From Tipula vernalis (taxonomy: Eukaryota; Arthropoda; Insecta; Diptera; Tipulidae), in the NCBI GenBank assembly GCA_958295665.1, contig OY282558.1, positions 69,738,789 to 69,802,788 of the forward strand: DNA of 64,000 bases, read 5' to 3'. Each line of letters opens with the position of its first letter. The stretch's first letter is position 1. This document shows, piece after piece, positions 1 to 11,200 of the stretch. A program made the translations under genes and the position numbers. The notes beneath the pieces were generated by a model. It searched no databases and was not told where the DNA came from. It saw only the letters and a program-made list of their open reading frames with translations.

Positions 1-150
1 TCCTCAGATTCGTATCATGGGAACATAGTACTTTTTTTAAGATTTCTTTGTAGTGTAGCGTAAGACACGTCTCATAATGAAATTTTGTCATTTTTGATAT
101 TTTTTGGAGCCAATACTAGAGATTTATCCAAGCAGTGGAGTATACGGCCA
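1..150. repeat. Left terminal inverted repeat of the large DNA transposon
   Basis: Positions 1 to about 150 match the reverse complement of 7493-7645 with few mismatches, for example AACATAGTAC here against GACATAGTAA there. A short string CAAGTAACCATC at about 169-180 resembles the sequence flanking the right tip (7646-7656 reversed), hinting at subterminal repeats. Confidence 0.8.
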
Positions 151-204
151 GGTAGAACAAGTCAATACCAAGTAACCATCACCCCCTCGAATTTATATAA
201 TTAT

Positions 205-3200
205 TTATTTTTTGGTATATAATATTATTTGGGGTTTGATTTCCTCCAAATGTGGATTGCGTATTATTGGTACATAGGTACACAAGTCGTCGTATTTTTC
301 CCATTTCTTATTTCGAATGCCGTAGCAAATGTAATGACCTTCCAACGACTTTGGGTATTTAAAAACTGGACCATCGTGAATGAAGCTTATTAATGCTGAA
401 ACTTGATATGTTTCGTTATTTAGTTTTATGGTTGCAGGTATCTCTGATAATTTCACTGAAGTATCGCTGAATAATTCTGTATCGAGACAAACAATATTTC
501 CATAGGAGTTTATTGTGGGAAACATCGTTTGAAAACAGAATTTACATGTTTTTTGTGGGATTTCTTCCAAACAATTTTCAATATTTGAGATACCTGCCTG
601 TTGACATAAGTTTAAGTTCAAATAAAGAAGTGGCCGCCTTTCTTGCTCTTGTAATAAACATTTTTGATTGCAACATTTTAATGTTACCAGTAAGCTTGGT
701 AGTTTTTCAAATATGTTCTTACATACATTAAAAACCTCAGTAGTACAATCTGATTCAAATCCCGACATTTCGACTAAAATTTCTTTCCGAATTTTATAAA
801 CTTTATCTAAATCATTCCTTATTAATGATTGCAGTAAAAATTTTATACGTCCATTTTCCAAATTGTTTATAAAACTTGCATCGTCGTTTAGAGATAACCC
901 GATTGCTTAAAAAGTAGAATCTACTGCGCATGAATTTTTATAAAAGTTGCATGTTTGAAGAGCATTTCTTATTAATGGTAACTTTGCAGTTGCCGGTCTC
1001 TTCCAAATAGATTTAGGCTGTATAATTTTTGTCCTTTTCGCTGTTTCCATGCAATCTTGACTTAAAGTCGCCATTGCAGCAATGTCTTGATCGATATTTG
1101 TTAACCCCTTAAAAGATTTAGCAAATGTGAAGTCAAAACTGGATTTTTTCTTTTTACTACTTATAGGCGTTGTATGTGAATTCTTTCTTTTCCAAACCGA
1201 AACGCTGCTTTGCACGTCCATAAGATTCCGATCACTATTTTTAGGTGATATCTTTGTTTCTTCTGATTTTAAGGAATATTTTGGAACAGAATAAAATACT
1301 TCTTTACAAATCGTTTTATTTCGTTGGTTTAAATCTCTAACAAAACGACCAACCTTTAAAGGCATTTTGCCTAACTCAAGAGTACGGCTCGATACTGAGA
1401 ATCTTCGTTTTAACAACGCAAAGTAATTTTCTACGTGACCATTACTCAATCGACTTCCGCTGCGCAGTATTCCAGTAAATAATGGTAGCACTGTCACATA
1501 TTTTTTTAAAAGTACAGTGTGAAATTGTAAATCATAAAAATTATTGATAGCTCGTTCATCGATACCATCCGATTTAGTTAAATCTAGGTTATTACTAATA
1601 TCATACAAATCACAATAAAATGGGCTCTGTGTATAAAGTGGACAGGACAAATCCTTTTTGGCTGTTTCAACATAAATATTTGTATCTTCTGATTGAATAT
1701 TTAAATTTAACCTACTTTCTTCATTATTCAATGTAATCAAGGCAATTAAACTTTCAAACGCCTCTTTAACATCAATCGTGATATATTTAGATGTTAATAA
1801 AATTGCAAATTTACGCCAAATTTGCTTAACTTCCTGATAGTTATTGGCGACAATCACAGAAGCCATAGTCTCTTTAAGAAATTTGTGTATTTGTGGGTAT
1901 TTCTCATAATATTTGTGTACGTCTCTTGCAATGGTATGTGACATGTGAGAACAACACAAATGTATTTTCACAAATTTCGTTGGTGACTTTGAGTAGTTAC
2001 CGTCAGCCCACATGTAAGAAACATTTAAATATTCTATCAAATCCATCCTATTAAACGCATCTAGAACAGAATGGATATCCCGCGTAAGAGAAATCTACTA
2101 CAACTGTGTTGAAAATGGGCCATTTCTTTAGATTTTTTTCCACATGTAATCGATATTCTCTAAGCCAATTTCCAATGCTGCGGGTATTATGGCTAGAACT
2201 TATCATATCACAAAGCGGAAAAGGCGTAGCTGTGCATATTTTCTGAGTCTTTATTGGTATAATGAGAGCATAGTATAATATTGATTTGCAAGTTTTGTAG
2301 GGTTTTCGGACAAGACCACCCGTAGCATCTAAATAAGCAGTTATTTCTTCACCATTGCCTTGTTCCTTAATCTGTTTAAGAACTAAACATTGGTTTTTAG
2401 AACATGTTGTAATGCAGAATGGGTTTTTACCTACTTGCTTAATGAACATTTCCTCAGTATTCAGATCAGTTTTTTCTTTTTCCAAATGTACATCTTCTAT
2501 GTCATCTGAATTATTGTCATTAGACAATAGGCTTTCTGACCTTATTTTGTTTAAAACTCGTCTATCTTTTAAACAAATCGCCGTGTTAGTTTTATCAAAA
2601 ACTTCTAAGTCCTCTTCGTTGACCAAATTTTCTGAAACTATCTCGACATTATTTCGGACTAATTTTGCTTTATACATGTCTCTCTGATATTTCGATGTAT
2701 GTTGAAATTTTTTAAAAGGATGGAATATCGGTTCATTTGTACTGTATACTTTAAATATTCCTAATAAAAGGTTTGAGTTAATCAACTTATATTTTCGACA
2801 TGCTTGTTTTTGGTTGTGGTGACCACAGTAAGCCCTAATCATTAAATGAGTTTGAGATACGTCGTACCCCTTAATGTTAATTAGACAACCAGATAGCCGA
2901 ATTAACTGCGATGAAATATGATAGGTATAATGGTACGCATCCAGTTTCCTTTCATTCATATTAAATATCCTTTTCCAAATCTCTTTAGAAATTTCCACCT
3001 GATAATCCAGTAAATTATAACCTTTAATATTTTTGGGGAGAAAAATTTTGGGTTTTCTAACCGATACGTTTATCAAGTTTAACTTCGAAATCTGTGGAGG
3101 TGTGCAACCTACTTCTTGCAATTGATTTCTATCGGGATTAATATATTGTACAATGGATTCTTCTAACCTTTCAGGATTCTCTTTAAAATTTTCACGAGTT

Positions 3201-3796
3201 TTAGTAATTTGCTCAAAATTAATTACGTCACAAAATGGCGGGGTCTCGCTCATCGGTAAATTAACTATAGTATATGGTGGCTTCAATATTTCTACGGAAA
3301 GAATCTTTATAGATTCAGATGGTTGGATTGTACTGTTAGGTAATAGCAAGTTATTATCAATGTTATAATTTAAATAATTAGTAGATATTATTGGCTCGAT
3401 ATCTGTTAAAGTGGGACGATTGTTATTTGCGAATGCAGTATTACCAAGTAATCCAGAATAAAATAGATCATTTGAACGGGAAGTAACATCAGCATCATTA
3501 CACATGATTTTAGTCACTTTTTTACCTTGTAAAGATTCTTTTAAACCAATGTTGGAATTTAAACTAGCAGAAAAATTTAATTTCGTTCGCAGTTTCGAGC
3601 ACCATATATTATATATGAAACTTCGATTACTTTTATTATTTTTAACTTGAAGCTCCTGGCACAGCAATTTCATTTCCATTGTCTCAGCTTTCGTCACTTT
3701 GTAATGTGAAAGTGACAATGATTGCAAAGCAATTTCCAGAATTTCCTCATTAAGGCTATGTCTTTTCTTTCTGTAGTTGTATCGTTTCGAATCCAT
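205..3796 (-). pseudogene. Transposase gene with C-terminal USP-like cysteine peptidase domain, broken
   Basis: Three open stretches are one gene of about 1200 residues. The first (3796-2051) runs from an ATG to a frameshift near 2085. The second continues in another frame to an in-frame TAA at 907-909. The third follows in the same frame and ends at 205. The middle part has a DDE-like pattern: LDATGG followed by a run of about 60 residues, then VVVDFS near the frameshift, as in large eukaryotic transposases; I could not place the last acidic residue. The last ~240 residues look like a ubiquitin-specific protease: Cys box NSCAVDSTF (910-936, catalytic Cys codon 928-930), two CxxC zinc pairs (CNQKC, CKFC), and a His/Asp box GHYICY...WEKYDDL (283-339). 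Family knowledge: USPs use a Cys-His-Asp triad. That this domain is an active deubiquitinase is inference. The premature stop lies directly after the Cys box. Confidence 0.7.
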
Positions 3797-4068
3797 TTTA
3801 TTTACGTATTATATAAATAATACAATAAAAAAAAAATATACAAAAAATCACACAAGAAAAAACACAAAAAAACCAAATGGCTCTAAACTAAAATATTAAA
3901 AAGTTGTATCGGATGTCCAAGAGAAAGCAAAGGTCAGGTATATGTATATGCAAAACAAATTTAATGCAAAGGTAGATAGTTTAAAAAAAAACTTTTTATT
4001 TCCCTGAAAAACGGTTAAATCACAAAAATACACAATCAACTCAATCAAAACGTATAGCACAAAGTCTG
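3797..4068. other. Non-coding interior of the large DNA transposon, left of the nested Harbinger
   Basis: This is the 5' side of the minus-strand transposase gene, so it probably holds its leader or promoter. It is A/T-rich with an A-run at about 3829-3837. I see no ORF or motif that I can name. Confidence 0.5.
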
Positions 4069-4354
4069 TGGCGGTATCATGAAATCCGGTACCGGTCAAA
4101 TATTGACGGATTTTATCCGGTTTTGCTCAAACCGGTATCATGAACTCCGCTTACACGGAAAATTACCGTCAAAAATCGTCCGGTAGGTATGTAGTTGACG
4201 GATATTGTTTTTCCTGTCAAATTAAAAAAGTTCTTCAATTAAAACCAAAAAGGGATACCTACGCTAAAAAATTTAATCAAATAAATAAGAAAAATGGAAA
4301 AAAATAATTTAAATGAGTAAGAAAACAAAATTAATTAATTAAATTTTTCATTTA

Positions 4355-5434
4355 ATGATATTTTATACTTGTTTATTTTTATTTATGTGTTGTACTGTAA
4401 CCAAAAATTTCAACAAACCCCATACAAAAAAAAAAATGATTGATTTCATGAACGACCATTCCGATTTGGAGAAAGGCTTGCTAAATGGGCCGCAGGCCCG
4501 GCAACGCAAAAACCAATTATGGATGAACCTAAAAAATATTTTGAATTCAAATGGTCCACCTACCAAATCGGAAGCCGATTGGAAAAAAGTATGTATACAC
4601 AACGAAAAACATCGTTATTTTTTGTACTATTTCATGAATACCAATTTCATATTATTTTGTGAATATTTTAGGTATGGCAAGATCATAAATGGTCTGTTAA
4701 AAGAAAATTCCAGCACAACAATGGTGATGGCGCATACTCGAAAATTCATTTCAGTAACTTTTATGGTAATTTCGCAACAAGCGAACTTGACGGAGATAAA
4801 CTTTTCTCAATATTTTGGTAATTTTTTTCCCCTCCATACATAAGTTGGTATCAACTTATGTATGGAGGGGAAAAAAATTACCAAAATATTGAGAAAAGTT
4901 TATCTCCGTCAAGTTCGCTTGTTGCGAAATTACCATAAAAGTTACTGAAATGAATTTTCGAGTATGCGCCATGAGTTGAAAAAAACTGGAGGCGGACCAT
5001 GTCAACTAAAGGAAATTTCGGTCGATGACGATCTTATTTCAAGAGCGGCTGGTTTGGAGGCCACTGTAAATGGACTAAATTCAAGCAGATTTGGGGCCAA
5101 TGTAAATATTATGCAAGAAAACATTACACCCTTGTCGACCGAAAATGTTAATTTACTTCCCTCAGAGGAACCAAATTACAATAACGATGTGGGTAATAAC
5201 TCTTCTTTACCCAACCTCAATAAAGTTGAGTTATTACAAAAATTGTTAGCTGTTAACGAAAATTTATTAAACAGCTTCAGCCGCATTGAAGATCATTTAA
5301 AAAAGTTGCAGGAACAAAATGTAACCATTATTGAATTAAAAAAACAAAAACTGGCATTATTAAAAGAATCGAACAATTTAAAGCGGCAGCAAATTTTTGA
5401 CCAAAGGTCCAGAGATAGCGAAAGCTGCTACTGA
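4355..5434 (+). pseudogene. Harbinger-associated Myb/SANT-like DNA-binding protein, interrupted by a palindrome
   Basis: Exon 1 (4355 or ATG 4436, to 4588) encodes a SANT/Myb-like trihelix start (FMNDHSDLEKG, LNSNGPPTKSEADWKK). An 83-bp intron with GTATGT donor and TTTTAG acceptor (4589-4671) leads to exon 2, which continues VWQDHKWSVKRKFQHNNGDG. Then comes the 246-bp palindrome (4727-4972). The downstream part (from about 4964) starts RHELKKTGGGP, the usual linker after this domain, and ends in a coiled coil (about 5225-5400, LLQKLLAVNENLLNSFSRIE). The two parts are in different frames and a stop lies inside the palindrome, so the gene looks broken unless the palindrome is spliced out. In Harbinger elements this protein helps transposase nuclear import and DNA binding (family knowledge). 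Confidence 0.75.
4727..4972. repeat. Near-perfect 246-bp palindrome inside the Harbinger Myb gene
   Basis: The arm from 4727 (ATGGCGCATACTCG) to 4847 is the reverse complement of 4852-4972 (ending CGAGTATGCGCCAT), with a 4-base centre (GTAT). I saw no mismatches by eye. It falls between the two halves of the Myb-like gene. Confidence 0.9.
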
Positions 5435-5620
5435 TTTTTTATTTTTATTTAAGTTTCATATTTTTAAATTTATTTTTATTATTAATCACATCCTAATGTA
5501 ATGACTGAAATACTGTGATTTGAATTGAAAACGACCTGTGAATTAATTACCTTATGAATTTTTTATATGTATGAATTAACAAATAAAAGATGAATTTATT
5601 TATTTAAATAGAATTTATTT

Positions 5621-6890
5621 TTAATTTATCAAAGAATCCCGTATCCGGTCTCTAGTTTGTTGTGCAATAGTACGCAGTCTATTTGACGATGCATTATGTA
5701 TTTCAGACAAGGCAAGTATACTTTCATTTTCCGGAATTATGTTTATGTCTGTTGCCGAAATTCTAAACTTCAAACAGATATTGTGCAAAGCTGCTGTTAC
5801 GTTGCATATTTGCACAATTTTTTCAGGTGCATATCGACATTGTCTTTCAGACATTATAATTCGCCAACGGCCCTTCCAAACCCCAATGCAATTTTCCACA
5901 ATGCAGCGTGCTTTGGAATGAACCTTGTTGAAATTAGCTTCTGCCGAGTTTTCCACTATCGATCGGTAGGGTGTCATCATTCATGGTTCTAGCGGGTACC
6001 CTGAGTCGCCTTTAAATACGAATACGAACCATTTTGTTAATACATATAATTTTAATAAAATATTTATTTTATTACCTAGTAGAAAAGAGTTGGGATTTTC
6101 TTCAAAATAACGCTCCATGTAAACCCGTTCATCGCTGTTCGCCCAAACAAAGGAATCGTGGTTGCTCCCGCCATAGGTTGCATTTACAGCCATTATTTTC
6201 ATGGAGTCATCGCATATCTGAAGTATTAAACCATTATTAACATTAAGATTTTATTAATATGTAACCAACTTACCACCATTGCATTCAAACTATGGCGACC
6301 TTTTCTATTTAGAAAGGAATGCTCATTTTCATTTGGTTTAAGGTGGTAAATGTGTGTCCCGTCCACACAACCTACAATGCCAGGAAAATTAAATTTGTGG
6401 TAAAATTTTTCTTTTGTGTTTTGACTTGGCTCAAACTTAATAAATTCATAACACAGAGTACGCTCCATTATTTCCAAAGTTTCACTGAACACTGAGGAAA
6501 CTGTACTCTGTGCCATTCCAATGAGAAAGTCATTACCCACTCCAGATTGATAATTCCCACTACTTAAAACTTCCAGAGCGAGACATAATTTTAAAATAGG
6601 GGGTATTGATGCTCTAGTTTTACCCCAGCTCAGGCGCAATTTTTGTTCAACAAATTGAAATGCTTGTTTGGACAAGCGAAATCGTTGTTTAAATCTAAAA
6701 TGTTTGATAAAAATTAATTTGATTGTTTATAATAAATGCAAATTTAAAATCTTACATGGATTCTTCAAGTAAAAGAGGATTACTTGTATCTCTTAAATTT
6801 CGGCGGATCGAGCGAACCCCGAGTTCAAGTTCTTGTTCAAATTCGTCATCATCGGAAGAATCAGCCGCTAAGAAATTTTCTAAGACATTC
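5621..6890 (-). pseudogene. PIF/Harbinger (HARBI1-type) transposase, spliced, one nonsense codon
   Basis: Minus-strand exons inferred from splice sites are about 6890-6756, 6694-6274, 6217-6076 and 6009-5621. The product is a DDE_Tnp_4 nuclease: first Asp in GIVGCVDGTHI, second in LLGDSGYPL, and Glu in CIVENCIGVWKGRW. Introns are short with GTAAG/GTAAT donors. The only clear lesion is a TGA at about 5981-5983, where the family normally has Trp in the LRPWLMTPY-type motif; reading resumes at once with MMTPYRSI. The N-terminal exon begins NVLENFLAADSSDDDE after an acceptor at 6891-6892, and the initiating ATG upstream was not found. The gene converges on the Myb-like gene, normal for the superfamily. 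Confidence 0.85.
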
Positions 6891-7492
6891 CTTTAATAAA
6901 AATATAAAATGTTAGCAAAATTCATTACCGTTTCGATTCGATATTTTATTTCATATATTTACACTTTATACCCTACATTTTTTGGTATATTAAACCGCAA
7001 TTCTTTAACAACTCAATTTATAAAACAAAATTATTTTAAAATACACTCTCTATATTTTAAATTTTAAATTTTCGATTAAATTTACAATTTTCGCACTTTT
7101 GTTAACAAAAATAAAACATTAGTTTTCATTCACTTTGACAGCTATAGATACAGCAAAATCCACTGAACTTAAATTTTGCTCATTATTTTTACCGACCGGA
7201 TTTCATGATACGATTTTTTTACCGGTCGGATTTGTTAGCGGTGACATTTTATAAACGACCGGTATTTCTAACCGGATTTCATGATCCCGGCACTGAATAG
7301 GTAATGACAAACAACGAAAAAAAAATTCCTTTATATACTCCTGAAAAAATTTCATTTTTCTCTTTTCGTTTTTATTGTTGTAGTATCAAAACCAACAACA
7401 ATGTTTTTACATTATTTCGACTTGTTGATTAGTTAATAAGCACTAATCAAAGCCACATTTAATTTCCTATAAGATAAGAGTGGTCATTGCTA

Positions 7493-7645
7493 CTGGATAC
7501 ACTCCACTTACTGCTTGGATACATCTGTAGTATTGGCTCCAAAAAATATCAAAAATGACAAAATTTCATTATGAGACGTGTCTTACGCTACACTACAAAG
7601 AAATCTTAAAAAAATTACTATGTCCCCATGATACGAATCTGAGGA
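7493..7645. repeat. Right terminal inverted repeat of the large DNA transposon
   Basis: Reverse complement of 1-150, ending in ATGATACGAATCTGAGGA. The arms differ by a 4-bp indel at the GCAGT/AAGTGG junction and scattered substitutions, so the element is not brand new. Confidence 0.8.
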
Positions 7646-7907
7646 TGGTTACTTGTAAACAAATCATTATGATTTTATTTCGATTATTATTAGATTTATC
7701 TCGAATTTTTCACATTTTATCAGTAAACATTTTTTTCGGGATGGGGCTACATTTTATTCAACTTTTACACTTTTTCCGGATAGCTACACTTTAGTCGAGA
7801 AACGAACCAAATATTTCGGGCTGAGATTTCGGGCTAACTTCAACGACTTAAAATCTCCAACTTTCGAAATCCTTAATTTTTGAATGCAAGCACCAGTTAA
7901 CCAACTT
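7646..7907. other. Spacer between the DNA transposon and the BEL retrotransposon
   Basis: There is no ORF I would defend. The last five bases, AACTT (7903-7907), are the left target duplication of the BEL insertion. Confidence 0.5.
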
Positions 7908-8267
7908 TGTAGAAATTGTGAACTCTAAAGCGACCAACTAATCTTTCGAACGTATAATAAATACAATAACTCAAACCACTTGACGGTCTATATATATTTA
8001 TTAAACTAAAACGTTGAAAATTTAATTAGTTTTCGCCGGTTCAAATTTTCTAAATGTGTCTTCTTCGTAAAACTTCTCAAATTCCCCCTTTTTTTCTCCC
8101 TGACAACTAATAAAAACAAGACAAACCCGTACGCCTAATTTCAGCTACTACCGTTTCCTTTAAATTATAAACTTGTTGCTCACTATCACAATACTTGTTG
8201 CTCACAATTCTTGATTTAGCACTGGGTCGGTAACGTGGGCTGCGGTAAAGTCTCACCGTCCGCAATA
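7908..8267 (-). repeat. 3' LTR of the BEL/Pao element
   Basis: This 360-bp copy is identical by eye to 14424-14783. On the minus strand it begins TATTGCGGACGG and ends CTACA. The polyprotein stop codon (8216-8218) lies 50 bp inside it. It contains a short internal repeat, CTTGTTGCTCAC, at about 8171 and 8199. Confidence 0.95.
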
Positions 8268-11200
8268 CTCCCCCCAGTTGAGTGTCCCACAGGATCACTC
8301 AATTCCCTCGGTTCCCTTACTAGGACGGCTAACTTGGACGCGGGCCTCCTTAGTATTTCTGAAGCTGTTCTTACGTCGGCTTGTCGGACATTTCCGTCGG
8401 CGCTTTTAATTATGGTTTCAATACGGCCTAGCTGCCATGTATAAGGTGTTTCAGTTTGTACCACGGCTACGACGTCTCCTTCCTGCAGTGGTATGGTTTT
8501 CTCGTACCAGCGTGTCCTTTGCGAGATTGTCGGGAGATATTCAGAGATCCACCGGCTCCAGAATTTACATGTAATTGCTTGTTGGCGTTTCCACTCAGCA
8601 CGCAACATATTAATTTCATCGTCAAACTTACCGAAAGCCTTCGTTCCGCTTGAAGAACCTAGCAGAAAATGATTCGGTGTAAGGGCTTCAAGAGTATCTG
8701 TCTCCGTTTCGACATACGTCAATGGCCGCGAATTAATCATGGACTCGATTTCTATCAAACAGCAACGGAGCAGATCTTCTGACGGAATTCTGTTAGGCAA
8801 GGCGTAGTTAAGTCCGTTCTTGACGGACCTGATGAGTCTCTCCCAAGCTCCTCCCATATGAGGTGCGGCCGGTGGATTAAATTTCCAATTAATATGGGCA
8901 AACTGATCCTGCGCCTCCTTGCTGACATTCTGCAGGATCTTTCGCAATTGTGCTTCTGCACCTCGGAAGTTCGTCCCGTTGTCACTGTATATTTCAACGG
9001 GCATTCCTCTTCTTCCTATAAACGCTCGAAGAACCAGAATAAATGCATCCGTGGACAGAGCTGAGGCTAATTCTAGATGTATAGCTCTTGTAGTCAAACA
9101 TGTAAAAATTGCACCCCACTTCTTCTCGATACGTCTGCCATGTTTGACAGTCATTGGGCCGAAATAGTCTACGCCAACAAACGTAAATGGGCGCATCCCA
9201 GCCGCCATTCGCGACCTCGGTAAACCTGCCATTTTTGGTACCTCCGGTCTGGCATCTACTATACGACATCGTCCACACTTCGCTCGCACATTTTTAAGGC
9301 AACTTCTCAATCGGGGTATGTGGTATCGCTGTTTGATCTCATTTAAAACTGTAGCATGGTTTTGGTGGTACATTTGCTGGTGGAAACTTGCGATTAATAG
9401 CTCCGTAAATTTGTGTTTCCTTGGAAGTATAATCGGGCATCGTTGCTCATACGTGAGGTACTCCGCATCCTGCAGTCTGCTCTTCATCCTGATGATGAAT
9501 TGGGAATCAATAAATGGAGACAACTTTCGCAATTTACTGTTGCTCTGTAATTTCCGGCCTTCTTTCAGAGCTTTTACGTCATTGTGAGAATAATCTATTT
9601 GTACGCTTCGAATCAGGTACGTAAGAGCATCGTCCAGTTCGTGCGGTGATATTCTGCCCAAATGGTTTTTATGGTAGAAGAACCGTAGCACCCAGACTTG
9701 TGTTCTAATTAGCTTCCCAAGCATCGAAAACCGCTCGAAATTGGGTGTTAGATCATCTGGTTTCGCTGTAGCGACGATATGCAGACAACGTACTTCCTGC
9801 TCTTCATCATCAGGATTTGGCTCGTCATCTCGTTCCTTAGGCCATTCGTTACGCGGTCTATGAAGAAAAACCGGTCCCTCGTACCACCTCTCAGGTATAC
9901 AAAATCGGCTAGTCAGCTTCCACTTGGTGGCTTCGTCTGCAATATTGCTGGCTGTCGGAACCCATCTCCAGTCGTGAGAGTTCGTCGACTCCAGGATTTC
10001 CCCAATCCGGTGAGCCACGAAAGGTTTAAACGACCGAGGCGATCTAATCCAGCATAACACGTTGCGACTGTCAGACCAATAAGTGCTTTTGGTAATTATT
10101 AGCGCTTGTTGTTTCTTTACAGTGTTGGCGAGTCGAGCTCCAAGTACTGCTGCTTGCAACTCCATCCGGGGAATTGAGATAGCTTTATTGGGCGCGATCT
10201 TCGTTTTCGAAGTGACGAACGCTACCTCCTGTAAATCATCCCGTTGTTTAATTAGGTACACGACTGCTGCTGCTGCATGTTCACTCGCGTCCACAAACGT
10301 ATGTAACTCGTACGTGTAGATTTCATGGTCGGAGAAATAACATCTTGGCAAGCGAATATTTTCGATGATTGACAATGCTTGAATCCAGTCTTTCCACTTC
10401 CTTATCTGCTCCGGCTTAATCTGTTGATCCCAATCTACTCCGGTTCGCCAGATCTCCTTTAGAATTAACTTGCCTTGAACAATAAAGAATCCGATCAGCC
10501 CAAGTGGATCGAAGACCATCATTACGATACGCAAGACAAGCCGCTTGGTCGGTATCTTTTCTCCTCGTAAAAGTTCTATCCCTATTTGCTGCTTATTAAC
10601 GCGGAACCGAAGCGTGTCGTCGCTCGTGCACCATAACAAGCCGAGGACCTTAGTGCTGGCATCGCTATCGCCTAACATCGTTTCAGTTTCAGTCGGAATG
10701 GGGTTTATTAATTTCAACACCTGCGGCGAATTTGAAATACAACCTCGCAGATCGAAACCTCCTTTTCGATGAACATCAATTACTTGGCGCGTGACTTCAA
10801 CACATTCTTCGATTGTTTCGAAACTATCAAGATAGTCATCCACATAGTGTCGATGTTTAATTGCTTCATAAGCTCGTGGTTTCTGTTCTCGATACGTTTC
10901 TGCGTTCAGATTCTTTACATACTGGGCTGTAGATGGTGAACAGGATGCTCCAAACGTCATTACAGTCATCTGGTACGTAGAGACATCCTCATGTGGACGA
11001 TCTCTCCATAGGCATCGCTGAGCGTCTTGGTCGTCTCGCTTGATTCTAATCTGGTGAAACATTTGCCGTATATCGCCACTGATGGCATATTTGTGTTCTC
11101 GAAATTTGAACAGCACGGCTACGAGATTTGCCAATAGATCAGGACCCGTCAATAGATTTGAATTTAATGAAATCCCATTGACTGTTGCCGCGGCATCCCA

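Larger units (their letters stand above)
4069..7292. mobile_element. PIF/Harbinger DNA transposon nested in the larger transposon
   Basis: The left end TGGCGGTATCATGAAATCCG (4069) matches the right end read inward, TGCCGGGATCATGAAATCCG (ending 7292). CTG flanks both ends (4066-4068 and 7293-7295), fitting the CWG/TWA 3-bp target duplications known for Harbinger. Further subterminal copies of the ACCGG/CATGAAATCCGG motif follow inside both ends. The element has the two genes expected of the superfamily, pointing toward each other: a Myb/SANT-like protein on the plus strand and a HARBI1-type DDE transposase on the minus strand. Total length is 3224 bp. Confidence 0.9.
1..7645 (-). mobile_element. 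Large DNA transposon with ~150-bp terminal inverted repeats, carrying a nested Harbinger
   Basis: The first ~150 bases reappear as a reverse complement at about 7493-7645: TCCTCAGATTCGTATCATGG at the left edge pairs with the end of the unit at 7645, with a few mismatches and a 4-bp indel near the inner end. One transposase gene (205-3796) lies on the minus strand between the repeats, its stop close to the left repeat. A 3.2-kb Harbinger element with its own target duplication interrupts the middle, so the host element would be about 4.4 kb without it. The left edge of the window coincides with the repeat, so the true tip and target duplication cannot be seen; the element could start upstream. 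The superfamily is unresolved (MULE/NOF-like or KDZ-like are candidates). Confidence 0.75.
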
